A stretch of 64,000 nt of DNA, from the NCBI RefSeq assembly GCF_000764305.2, contig NW_025941767.1:39323-103322 (forward strand). Reading direction: 5' to 3'. A model generated the notes under the pieces. That model ran no database searches. It saw nothing but the letters and a program-made list of their open reading frames with translations, and was not told the origin of the DNA. A program made the translations under genes and the position numbers. Of the stretch, positions 54,410-64,000 are shown piece by piece; within the stretch, counting starts at the first letter, position 1; every line of letters starts with the position of its first letter. This stretch comes from Hyalella azteca. Taxonomy: Eukaryota; Arthropoda; Malacostraca; Amphipoda; Hyalellidae.

Positions 54410-54945
54410 TCTCGTCCTCCTTTATTGTGTCCCAAAAGTGTCTTCCCAACTCCATCTTTATTGTACCCTAACAACGCCTCTCCTTCGCCTTTATTTTGCC
54501 CATAAATCTCCTCCCTCCGCCTTTGTTGTGCTCTCAAAACGCTTCTCCTCCGCCTATATTGTATCCTCAAAGCGCCTCTCCTCAGCCTTTAATGTGCCCT
54601 TAAAGCATCTCTCCCCGCCTTTATTTCGCCCATGAAGCACCTCTCCCCCGCCTTTATTGCGACCTCAAAGCGCCTCTCCTGGGCCATTATACTGTGCCCT
54701 AACAGCGCCTCTCCTCCGCCTTTATTGTGTCCTAACAACGCTTCTCCTCCATCTTTCTTGTGCCCTAACTGCACCTCTCCTGCGTCTTTCTTGTGTCCTA
54801 ACAGCGCCTCTCCTCCGTCTTTCTTGTGCCCTAACTGCACCTCTCCTGCGTCTTTCTTGTGCCCTAACTGCACCTCTCCTTCGTCTTTCTTGTGTGCCCT
54901 AACAGTGCCTCTCGTCCGTCTTCATTGTACCCTCACTGCGTCTCT
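54410..54945 (+). repeat. 33-36 bp pyrimidine-rich minisatellite, about 15 copies
   Basis: Unit cgcctctcctccgcctttat + tgtgccctaacag, later cacctctcctgcgtctttct + tgtgccctaactg. Copies are 33 or 36 bp, so both strands stay open (SPPSFLCPN on +, HKKDGGEALLG on minus). Confidence 0.9.
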
Positions 54946-55611
54946 TAATCGTTCTTTTGGCAGCTATTTTGCGACTTTTCCATAATTTGCATAATGAATC
55001 GCACGATGAAAAACAAGATGAAAGCATTTAGTTTTCAGGATGGTTGTGAATAGACGTACATGTTAAGGATAGGACTAGCCCCACGGTTAAGGACCAGCCT
55101 CACGGCCCGCAGGTCGCATGCTGTCCTTAAACATGCTTCTTGCCAATCTTATTTAAACCAGACATCTGATGACCTCACCCAGCTCCCCCACGGGGCAATC
55201 TTTTCTTGGCCACACACATATTAAAAAAAACTATCTTGAAATTTTATTTACCGCAGTGATGGGGTCTGGTCTGTCACCAACACTCCTTAGTCTCAGGTTC
55301 AGGAAGACCGCGTTGTGTATGTCGGCATTGTCTTAGCGGAAAGAACACGCAGCACAATGCGTTATAATCAGTAACAATTTTCATGATAAATCCCACGTAC
55401 CACTGTACCAGCAGACATAACTCATACAGCTACATGTGTAGCCGGTGTGGGCGACGAGTTTTAATAAGTAAGCTCTGTTATTCGCGGCCGGAGGGCTGGA
55501 AAAGTTCCCAGCTCTTGATTTGCACGCTCCACCTCACCATTGCTCTGCGGACGGTAGGGCTTGCACGCAAATATGGTAATAACTGTTAACAGTAAGAAAC
55601 TCGACACGAAA
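54946..55611. other. Spacer, nothing supported
   Basis: No array or supported frame. ctccgagtatgaacgcg at 55620 begins the next feature. Confidence 0.5.
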
Positions 55612-55862
55612 TTGTTGACGCTCCGAGTATGAACGCGTTCAAGAACAGACTAGACAAGGCCATGCAGGAGCATATGTTTAGTCTTGAAATGACTCGTATC
55701 CTACGGAACAACTGAAATCTAGAAACGATTTTAAACCTACCGTCCGTTGAAAAGATTTGATCAACAGGCCAGTCTAGTCAAGAAAAGCTTAAGAATCGGC
55801 GACATGCCTATCCAGGCCTATTCTTCAATGCCGAAGATACCGTACTATACTTTTTACGCTCG
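55612..55862 (+). mobile_element. LINE-type 3' end: ORF2 C-terminus and tail
   Basis: SMNAFKNRLDKAMQEH is the typical LINE ORF2 C-terminal FKNRLD motif, followed by a stop and a tail shared with 2850-3115 (aaagcttaagaatcggcgac, caggcctattcttc). The family may differ from the two minus-strand copies, whose equivalent reads FKRRLDAFLSNIPEN. Confidence 0.6.
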
Positions 55863-56264
55863 ACCAGAACTTGGAATATCTTGAAGTAAGTTTTCATGTG
55901 CCCTGATGAATAGGTGCGTATATTTGCATGTGTGGAAATGCGGAAGTATTAATATCTGACAGAACTATTGGTGGTCTTCTCTGAAACATTTTTTTAGGAG
56001 TTTGCAAATTGAAAATTTTTTGCTTCAGATTTGTTTTTCTCTAGAACAATAAATGATCAATAGAGTTGTTCATAGCGAGCGAATAATTTGATATTATTAA
56101 TTTCAAGCTGAATGCAGTTTTTCAGTTGAATAGAGATGAATTGTTGCAAAACATATAAATTTAACTGTCAAATGTAATGTTTCGTCAGTATCGTCCATCA
56201 GTAAATGCGTTCTTTCAGCCAATTCGTGTATCAAAAACTAATTCTTTTATCATTGAATAGCTTC
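55863..56264. other. AT-rich spacer, nothing supported
   Basis: No feature. Confidence 0.5.
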
Positions 56265-56375
56265 GCCTGCAGTGAATGCGTTGCCTGCAGTGAATGCGTT
56301 GCCTGCAGTGAATGCGTTGTCTGCAGTGAATGCGTTGCCTGCAGTGAATGCGTTGCCTAAAGTGAATGCGCTGCC
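56265..56375 (+). repeat. 18-bp minisatellite gcctgcagtgaatgcgtt, 6 copies
   Basis: Last copies vary (gcctaaagtgaatgcgct). Confidence 0.95.
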
Positions 56376-57079
56376 TGTATTATGGATGGTATAATTTTTT
56401 ATTGGGATAATACAAGTATAAATTTTTATATAGGGTGTTATAATTTTTTAACATATGTTATATAATGTTGGATTATGAATAGTATAATTTTTTATTATGG
56501 ATAATGTAATTTTGCATTGTGGATGATATAGCGTGGGGATATATCCATATAAAACGTCAGATCGACGTTTTATATGTATAGTAAATGATTGAAGGTTAGT
56601 CAAATAAGCGATTGATGTCAGTAAGAGATCTAAACGCCTCGCTAACGAGTGCCTCCCTTAACGAGCGTCCTTCGAGTGCTCCGACGGCAGCTATCAGCGA
56701 AGGTCACGGTCACCGCAAAATTCACTCTTCATCTCATTCAAGGTTCGTTAACTGCATTCGTTAACTGCATTCGTTATAATATTAAGAGCAGCGGAGGTCA
56801 GGAACGCAGTTCCCTGTCAACTCAACTCGCATTTCAGTCGAGGCTTACGTCACGAGGAACGCTGCTATGAATTATAGCCGGACTTTGGGCGGCCAATTAT
56901 CTAGCATTGCTTGGCCTACGATACCGCGCCTTTGTTCTCAAGCCAAGGATTCAAGGACGAGAGGATGATCAAGGCTCGCCTCAAGGCTAAGGTTTAGCGC
57001 TTCGCGTTATGAGCTCGGCTCAAGAGCTAGAATTAGCGTCGCCTTGACGGCGGTATTGGAAAAAGATTCATGTTTCCTG
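56376..57079. other. Spacer with a hairpin at 56546-56576
   Basis: catataaaacgtc pairs with gacgttttatatg across a 5-nt loop. gataattttttattatgg words recur at 56380-56530. The frame at 56649-56870 is unsupported. Confidence 0.5.
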
Positions 57080-58850
57080 CAGCAGTGACGCGAACGTTTA
57101 ATCTGTGACGCGAACGTTTTATGAGTGACGCGAACGTTTTATAAGTGACGCGAACGTTTTATGAGTGACGCGAACGTTTTATAAGTGACGTGAACGTGTT
57201 ATAAGTGACGCAAATGTTTTATAAGTGACGCGAACGTTTTATAAGTGACGCAAATGTTTTATAAGTGACGCGAACGTTTTATAAGTGACGCGAATGCTTC
57301 ATAAGTGACGTGAATGTTTTATAAGTGACGCAAATGTTTTATAATTGACGCGAACGTTTTATAATGACGCGAACGTTTTATAAGTGACGCGAACGTTTTA
57401 TAAGTGACGCGAACGTTTTATAAGTGACGCGAACGTTTTAACAATAACGCGAACGCTTTATAAGTGACGCGAACGTTTTATCAATAACGCGAACGCTTTA
57501 TAAGTGACGCGAACGTTCTATCAGTGACACGAACGTTTTATAAGTGACGCGAACGCTTTATAAGTGACGCGTACGTTTTGTGTGTGACGCGAACGTTCTA
57601 TCAAAAACGCGAACGGTTTATAAGTGACTCGAACGTTCTATCAGTGACGCGAATGTTTTATCAGTTACGCGAATATTTTAGCAGTGACGCGAACATTTTA
57701 TCAGTGACGTGAACGTTTTATCAGTGACGCAAACATTTTATAAGTGACGCGAACGTTCTATCAGTGACGCGAACGTTTTATATATCGGTGACGCGAACAT
57801 TTTATCAGTGACGCGAACGTTTTATCAGTGACGCAAACGTTTTATAAGTGAAGCGAACGTTCTATCAGTGACGCGAATATTTTATCAGTGACGTGAAAGT
57901 TTCATCAGAGGCGCGAACGTTTTATCAGTTACGCGAACGTTTTATAAGTGTCGCAAACGTTCTATCAGCGATGAAAACGTTTTATCAGTGACGCGAACGT
58001 TTTATAAGTTACGTGAACGTTTTCTCTGTGACGCGAACGTTTTATCAGTGACGTAAACGTTTAGTAAGTGACGCGAACGTTTTATCAGAGACGGGAACGT
58101 TTAAAAGTGACGTGAACGTTTTATCAGTTGCGCAAACGTTTTATAAATGACGCGAACGTTTTATCAGTGACGTAAACGTTTTATTAGTGACGTGAGCGTT
58201 TTATCTATGACGCGAACATTTTATCAGTGACATGAACGTTTTATTAGTGACGTGAACGTTCTATCAGTGACGCGAACGTTTTATCAGTGACGCTAACGTT
58301 TTATCGGTGACACAAACGTTTTATCAGTTACGCGAATATTTTATCAGTGACGGGAACTTTTTATCAATGATGCGAATGTTTTATCAGTTACACGAACATT
58401 TTATCTGTGACGCAAACGTTTAATCAGTGACGCGAAGGTTTTATCAGTTACGCGAACATTTTATCAGTGACTGATCAGTATCAGTTATTTTATCGTTTTA
58501 TCAATGAGAACGTTTTATGAGTGACGCGAACGTTTTATCAGTGAAACGAACTTTTTATATGTGACGTGAATGTTTTCTCAGTGACGCGAACGTTTTATCA
58601 GTGATGCGAACGTTTTATAAGTGACGCGAACGTTTTATCAGTGACGCAAATATTTTATAAGTGACGTGAACGTTTTATCAGTGACTCAAACGTTTTATTA
58701 GTGACGTGAATGTTTTATCAGTGACGCGAACGTTTTATCAGGGAAGCGAACATTTCATCAGTGAGTCAATAACGTAAACGTTTTATCAGTAACGCAAACG
58801 TTTTATCAGTGACGCAAACGTTTCATCAGTGATGCGAACGTTTCATCAGT
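57080..58850 (+). repeat. 20-bp minisatellite, about 88 copies, largest array in the window
   Basis: Unit gtgacgcgaacgttttatca/aa. Almost every copy keeps the palindrome AACGTT or a 1-base variant, and most keep GACGCG, while flanking bases vary. The 5' third uses ...ttataa, the rest ...ttatca, giving two sub-families. No long frame. Confidence 0.97.
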
Positions 58851-58985
58851 TAGGTGCTAGCGTTAAGGGCAGAGATAGTGCTAGTGTTAAGAGCAGAGAT
58901 AGTGCTAGCGTTATGGGCAGAGATAGTGCTAACGTTATGGCCAGAGATGAGGCTAGCGTTATGAGCGTTTTAGAGCCCCGATGTC
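58850..58985 (+). repeat. 24-bp repeat gtgctagcgttaagggcaga, about 5 copies
   Basis: Follows the 20-bp array without spacer. As 24 is a multiple of three it holds open a 74-residue frame (SVKGRDSA units) that I do not consider a gene. Confidence 0.85.
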
Positions 58986-59685
58986 GTTCAAAGGAATTAC
59001 TTTTATTAAGAGTTGCACAAGGTGTTAGTCAAGATTTAGACGCGATGCAGTAACTCCCTCTAATTGGCTTGCAGCTCCACTCATTTCACATCTTAACGAC
59101 CACCCACACCAATTACGATGCGACTTACGTCATCACTTACGTTGGCAGTTACGACCAAAACTTACGAGGTTTTGCGCATATGCCGCCACAAGGCCGTGAC
59201 AGGTGCTTCCCAGGACACCGAACAGTCATTGCTGGAATGGGGCCCAAAAAATTCATTTAATACATCAGAGAGCAAAAAAAAACTTCCTTTAATGCCACTC
59301 TGGGTTCGTTAAACGGGGAAACTCTCATCATAAAAGTACCTTACGATCATAAGTGCCGTATAAAATTTTAGGAGTAATTAATAGAATTTTTATGATACAG
59401 ACAACTTACAAGCTTCTTTGGTATTTGTAGTAAGCGTTTCGGACGTAGCCGCCCCAGGCCACGCTGGAGTTCTTACACCGGTAATATACGTACTGTATAT
59501 ATTAATTAACGCAGTAATTTTTCAGTTAAGGATACAGAATTTCTTGAATACGAAAACAAAAACGAGGAATAATTTTTAGTGTGTACTCATGAATGTTTTT
59601 TCATAAGTAATAAATATGTAAAAGTGAATGAAGAATATGGGAACCTCGTCAGCCGAGGTGTAGTGGAACCGGTATGGTAGAGAGC
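58986..59685. other. Spacer, nothing supported
   Basis: Frames at 59069-59312 lack support. Confidence 0.5.
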
Positions 59686-60070
59686 TACGGCTTCTAGAAC
59701 GCTTTTATCTAGAGCTTCTAGAACGCTTTTATCTAGAGCTTCTAGAACGCTTTTATCAAGAGCTTCTAGAACGCTTTTATCAAGAGCTTCTACAACGCTT
59801 TTATCTAGAGCTTCTAGAAGGCTTTATCTAGGGCTTCAATAAGACTTTTATCTAAAACTGCTAGAAAACTTTTATCCAAATGTTCTAGAACGCTATTATC
59901 TAAAACTTATATAAGTATTTTTTCTAGAGCTTCTAGAACGCATTTAACTTGAGGTTCTGGAATGCTACATTCTACAGCTTCTAGAACGCTTCATCCAGAG
60001 CTTCTAGAATTTTTTCGTCTGGAGGTTCTAAAAAGTTTTTATCTAGAGCTTCTAGAATAGGTTCATCCTA
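59686..60070 (+). repeat. 24-bp minisatellite, about 16 copies, XbaI-type palindromes
   Basis: Unit gcttctagaacgcttttatc + taga. The first half is near-perfect and the second half increasingly diverged, a gradient expected if expansion proceeds from one end. Confidence 0.95.
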
Positions 60071-60257
60071 GAACCTGCTCACATCACACTATTGGATTGC
60101 GATTCAATTGGCAGAATAAATATAAAGCAAAAACAAAAGCTCTCAGTGTACGCTGGAAAAACAATAAATTTTTACTAGCATGCCGTAAAAAAAGGAATTT
60201 TTTATGCCGATTTTTTAAATTTTTATTTGATTTTTTAAGCGGCAGAAAGTGAAATCT

Positions 60258-60387
60258 CATTCAGGAAAATGTATGGGTAGCAGTGTCCGAAACTCTCTCG
60301 CACTCATAGCACGAGAAAATAATTAACAGACTTAGCAGTGATACGTCATTTGCTGGGCCAAAATGGGTTAGAATGACCCACAAAAGG
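60258..60387 (+). mobile_element. Dispersed palindrome-ended element, copy H
   Basis: Words tctctcgcactcatagcacg, agcagtgatacgtcatttgc, gggttagaatgacccac. The right part is replaced by the following array. Confidence 0.7.
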
Positions 60388-60600
60388 TTGAAGAACCCAT
60401 TTTCAGCCTTTTTATCAATGGAGAATCCATTTTTTAGCTTTTTTTATCCATGCATAACTCATTTTCAGCTTTTTTATCCATGGAGAACCCATTTTTAGCT
60501 TTTTTTTATTCATGGGGAACCAATTTTGTAACTTTTTATCCATGGAGAACCCATTTTTCAGTATTTTTATCCATGGACAACCCATTTCATATAGTTAATA
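60385..60600 (+). repeat. 29-30 bp repeat, about 7 copies, grown out of the element end
   Basis: Unit gaacccattttcagcttttt + tatccatgga. It starts inside the 3' end of copy H. Confidence 0.85.
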
Positions 60601-60649
60601 CTTCATTTCATACTTAATAATATTATAGTTAATATTTCATTTCATTCAA

Positions 60650-60776
60650 GAAAATTCCCATAGTTTGTTAGTCATCCTGACCAGCTTTAGCCTTTGAAAA
60701 CGATGAGTTTTCCGTTCCATTTTGGTGAAAAGGGCATCATTATTCGAACAAATTGACCCACTGCATCCTATGAGTG
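60650..60776 (-). mobile_element. Dispersed palindrome-ended element, degraded copy
   Basis: ttagtcatcctgaccagctt, ggcatcattattcgaacaaa, and end cctatgagtg fit the family loosely. Confidence 0.45.
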
Positions 60777-62122
60777 ATACTTGCTCGAGTAATAAATTGT
60801 TTCATCGAAACTTGTAGATGAACTTTCATTTAAACTTCAACTTAGATGAGATAAACCTAATTTTTAATCTATTTCTTGGTTCAGAGCCGCGGTCATCAAA
60901 ATCGTCGAGCAGAACCAGGGTTTGAAGGAGAACTAAAAAATACTAAAGACTGAAATTCCTCAGTTCTTACAGTAGTTCGGGATTAAATGGAGAACCTTCA
61001 ATACTTTTTGATCAAGTGTCATGTACACACATTTTATTTATCTATTTCAAATCTTAACTAGATTTTAAAATATTAGTTAGTTTATTTATTGGTGCAGTAC
61101 AATACTCTGTTCCCCGTAGTTCAAGTAAAATTAATAACCTGGCTCAGAACTTAAAAGTTGCAAAGTCTATCAATAAATAACTTATGAGCTAATTATAAAT
61201 CATCAATATAGTTTTATTATTCAGTTAATTTATTTAATATCTACTTATTTTTTATTTACATTTATGCATTTATACATTTATTTATAATATACATTTGTAT
61301 TATAATATATTTATACATTTATTTATAATATATGGTGCATACATTTATGTACCATATATTAAAATATAATTTATTTAATAACTATTATTAAATATAATCA
61401 ACAATAAAGAAACTAAATACTTATTAATATAATCGAATTCAAAATGCGATAACGGAATATTATGATTTAAATAAAACGCAAACGTCTTTTTTGTTTGTGA
61501 TATCATTAGAGGGATGATTCATTCGGTCGTAATGATGCTTGTTCAATGCTGCGCAATGATAATGATCGTTCAATGCTGCGCAATGATAATTATAATATAC
61601 AAGTTTATCATTATTTTAATACACCAAATAAAAGTAAAGCGATGAAACAAAGTAAAAGTAAAAAATAAAAGTAAAGCGAGAATGAAAAAAATGAAAAATG
61701 TTATCAGCTATAATTTTCAAATTAAATCTTCTACTTGTTTTATGATTGTAAATTATTTAATATTCAATTATTTGCTGAAGATTAAAATACTAAAATACCT
61801 TAACTATCCTTTAATGAAAATGACGTTGAATGACTATAGATTCTAGAAAACTTTTATTCAGCGTTATTTGAACATCAGATGCTAGGTGCAGGAGTCTCAA
61901 AAAAATTATAATATAAAAGTAAAATTTAAAAAATATAATTGAATTACAATATATATAATTCATCAGCAAGGAGTAAAATGATGTAACAAAATAACGGAAT
62001 TCCTCTAAGCTACTCTCAATAGAATGTTTTCAAGACGCCATACAAAGAAGCTTCCATAAGAAATGCCCGGAAGCGAGCTGTTGAAATATGCAAACGACCA
62101 CGATTTGTGATAGGCCCGCATG
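60777..62122. other. AT-rich spacer, small duplications and hairpins
   Basis: ttcaatgctgcgcaatgata occurs twice (61543-61590). aatatatggt/accatatatt hairpin at 61327-61360. tttatacatttatttataat occurs twice (61268-61330). Confidence 0.55.
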
Positions 62123-62278
62123 CACTCAGAAATATTACTGGGGCACCTTGTCCTAATAGTGACACACTTTCTGCACGTATCACTGATGCAATCTTGTACC
62201 GTGGCTAACAGGGCCAGGATGACCCACGATGGGAAAAAGTTTCATCGCTATTTGGCCAAAGTTTCTTTATGTCTCTGA
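62123..62278 (+). mobile_element. Dispersed palindrome-ended element, copy I
   Basis: Starts cactcagaaatattactg; words tagtgacacactttctgcac, gtatcactgatgca, gccaggatgacccacgatgg, tttcatcgctatttggccaa. Confidence 0.85.
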
Positions 62279-62355
62279 TTGCAACCAGGCATAAACAAAG
62301 ACGACGTATCATTGGCCGCCGATACCACGCCTATAACCTGTAAGTGAGACACACA

Positions 62356-62547
62356 CACTTAGAGAAATGAGTGAGACACTGTCCAAAAATCGATCTTTTC
62401 TTTTTCCATCTTTTGTACTTGGGTGGGTCATCTTGACTCAGTTTGGCACATGGTGCATCAGTGCTACGTCCGTACTCAATGCTCGGGTCGTGGGTTAAGA
62501 AAGTGAGTCACTATTTGGACAATGGGACTTATTAATTTTTCTGAGTG
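62356..62547 (-). mobile_element. Dispersed palindrome-ended element, copy J (near-complete)
   Basis: 192 bp: cacttagagaaatgagtgag start, gtgggtcatcttgactcagt, ggtgcatcagtgctacgtcc, agtgagtcactatttggaca, end tttttctgagtg. Confidence 0.9.
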
Positions 62548-62779
62548 ACGTCTGACGGATGCGAGGCGATCGTTCACACCGTGAGTCATACAAGAAGTTG
62601 GCTTCGTTCTATGGGCAGTAACATTGGCCGGATTAATGACTTCTATAAACCACCGATAAACCTCCGATAAATCTCCCATAAACCAGCCTGTCGGCACAAT
62701 GCAACGCCCTGGACTTACGACGTCCTAGATTCTCAAGTTCGACGAGACGAGCAACTTCCTGTGAAAATGTCTCTTGTGC

Positions 62780-63020
62780 ACTCAAAAAATCAATGGGTTA
62801 TATTATATGTTATCCAAATAGTGACACTTTCTAACCCTCAGCACGAGCACTGTGAGCGAAGTCTTATTTCGTCATTTTCCGGTCGCCTTTTCGTCATTTT
62901 GGTTTTTCCACGTTTTTTTTTCCGGATGTCCTTGTACTGGACCAAACTGGGTCAAACTAACCCAAACAAGGACATAGAGTAATCACAGTTCGGAAAAGAA
63001 CTCACTTTCTTTCTTGAGTG
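62780..63020 (+). mobile_element. Dispersed palindrome-ended element, copy K, with internal insert
   Basis: cactcaaaaaatcaatgggt start, atccaaatagtgacactttc, cctcagcacgagcactgtga, actggaccaaactgggtcaa, ttcttgagtg end. An extra T-rich segment of about 45 bp (cgtcattttggtttttccac) interrupts the middle. Confidence 0.85.
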
Positions 63021-63239
63021 CACGTACCCGCACCCATCTGACATTCATACATTCCATGAAGAAATTAATGTAATTGTTTACATCTACACATCAATGTATC
63101 CCATCAGGCGGGTCAACTTTAATTAAGCGTTTAAACGGTACATTTGATTCGACTAAACGTTAAAATTACATCGATTTTGCGTTTAGTGTACATCAAATGA
63201 ACGTTTTTCAGGCGTTATTTGTCTATTGATCAGCCGAAA

Positions 63240-63390
63240 AATGATGAACAGATAAAATAATGATAAGAGGATGATGAATGGATAAGTGATGAGCAGAAGA
63301 ATGATGAACAGATAAATTATGATGAGAAGAACGATGAATAATTAATGATGACAGATAAATGATGAATAGATACACTTAATTCATGAATAT
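63240..63390 (+). repeat. Degenerate gatgaacagataaa repeat
   Basis: About eight loose units of 14-20 bp (gatgaacagataaaataatg, gatgaatggataagtgatg). Confidence 0.7.
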
Positions 63391-63764
63391 AAAGCGTACC
63401 TAACTCGTAGGATGAGATTGTCTGTTGATGGAACGAATTCATGCGTTTGGTGGTGAGTGTTTGATGGAGAGTGTTTGACGGTGAGTTTGCTTATATTTTG
63501 TGTTTGTTTTTCGTTACTCTTTTCCCAGTTGCAGTCTATATCATTTCTTTTTTCTTTCCAAAGTATGATAATGATGGCAGTTATCCTGATAAAAATGATG
63601 ATGATAGCGTCCATTGACAATCATTAGCGCGAGGCGAACGTAAAATCCAGTTACGCAAACGCTGGACGCGCGACAGTTTAAACACACGACGCCATTACGG
63701 CGGCGACCGAGGGTAGCGACATTAATGTTATTTGCCTGTTATAAGTTACGGCTACGGGCGCGAG
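63391..63764. other. Spacer, nothing supported
   Basis: No gene. GC rises towards the following array. Confidence 0.5.
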
Positions 63765-63858
63765 GGCGCTACTGGTTACGGGCGAGGGGCGCTGCAGGTT
63801 ACGGGCGAGGGGCGCTGCAGGTTACGGGCAAGGGGCGCTGCAGGTTACGGGCGAGGGG
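63765..63858 (+). repeat. 23-bp GC-rich repeat, 4 copies, cut by an adapter
   Basis: Unit ggttacgggcgaggggcgct + gca. The last copy runs straight into the junction adapter. Confidence 0.9.
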
Positions 63859-63896
63859 CTGTCTCTTATACACATCTAGATGTGTATAAGAGACAG
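63859..63896. other. Embedded Nextera mate-pair junction adapter (artefact)
   Basis: Complete 38-bp double mosaic end. The sequences on its two sides are unrelated arrays and need not be neighbours in the genome. Confidence 0.97.
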
Positions 63897-64000
63897 AAAT
63901 AAGGGTTTTTCGGGGTTTTAAAGCCAAACCCATGGTTTGAAAACCATAAAATAAGGGTTTTTCGGGGTTTTAAAGCCAAACCCATGGTTTGAAAACCATA
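63897..64000 (+). repeat. 52-bp repeat, 2 perfect copies, runs off the window
   Basis: Unit aaataagggtttttcggggt + tttaaagccaaacccatggt + ttgaaaaccata; the second copy ends at the last base. It contains gggttttt/aaaccc words and an internal fold (aacccatggttt). Confidence 0.95.

Noticed and set aside
54029..54985. Frames with repeated HKKDAGEVQLG or NCTSPASFLC
   Set aside because: In-frame readings of a 33-36 bp pyrimidine-rich minisatellite.
58829..59053. + frame of 74 residues with SVKGRDSA repeats
   Set aside because: Built on a 24-bp repeat and starting inside the 20-bp array; no independent support.

Overview
The window looks like intergenic and intronic DNA from an animal, probably an arthropod or a similar invertebrate (inference; no species can be named). 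Coding sequence is split by canonical GT-AG introns, the spacer DNA is AT-rich, fragments of non-LTR retrotransposons are present, and minisatellite arrays are extremely dense (more than 35 arrays, units of about 14 to 71 bp). No bacterial operon, CRISPR array, rRNA or intact tRNA gene is visible. Most long open frames in the window are by-products of tandem arrays whose unit length is a multiple of three, and I do not call them genes.

Three genes can be supported by joining open frames across phase-matched splice sites. (1) At the left edge (98-1873, + strand) lie the last four visible exons of a protein with three U1/JAZ-type C2H2 zinc fingers. Its stop codon lies inside the first unit of a 40-bp minisatellite. 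(2) On the + strand, exons at 8627-9297, 17269-19563, 24206-24469, 42571-42797 and 43753-43949 can be chained in frame. The product would be a Ser/Pro/Thr-rich protein with a protein-phosphatase-1-type RVSF motif created exactly at a splice junction and a C-terminal CxCC-CaaX-type lipid anchor (last four residues CVIQ), like the tail of paralemmins. The 2,295-nt second exon is symmetric (phase 2/2), so skipping it keeps the frame. The link from exon 3 to exon 4 is the weakest. (3) On the minus strand (32614 down to 28079), three phase-compatible exons encode a Lys/Pro/Gln-rich low-complexity protein of about 1.1 kDa x 1000 residues scale (roughly 1,145 residues). It would sit inside an intron of gene 2. 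A single N at 30149 breaks its frame.

Mobile DNA: there are two internally damaged LINE (Jockey/CR1-like) fragments on the minus strand (13385-14255 and 47865-48560), two LINE-type 3' tails (2850-3115 and 55612-55862), one tRNA-derived SINE candidate (26558-26690), and a dispersed palindrome-ended element of about 130-240 bp in at least eleven copies in both orientations. The best copies of that element carry a perfect inverted repeat GGGTCA-N3-TGACCC, the geometry of an oestrogen-response-element-type nuclear receptor site.

Assembly condition matters here. Four copies of the Nextera/Tn5 mate-pair junction adapter are embedded in the sequence (14892, 15524, 38849, 63859). There are eight single-N joins, mostly at edges of tandem arrays. 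One embedded mate-pair chimera can be traced: 38785-38848 is identical to 41154-41217. Array lengths and order near these points should not be trusted.
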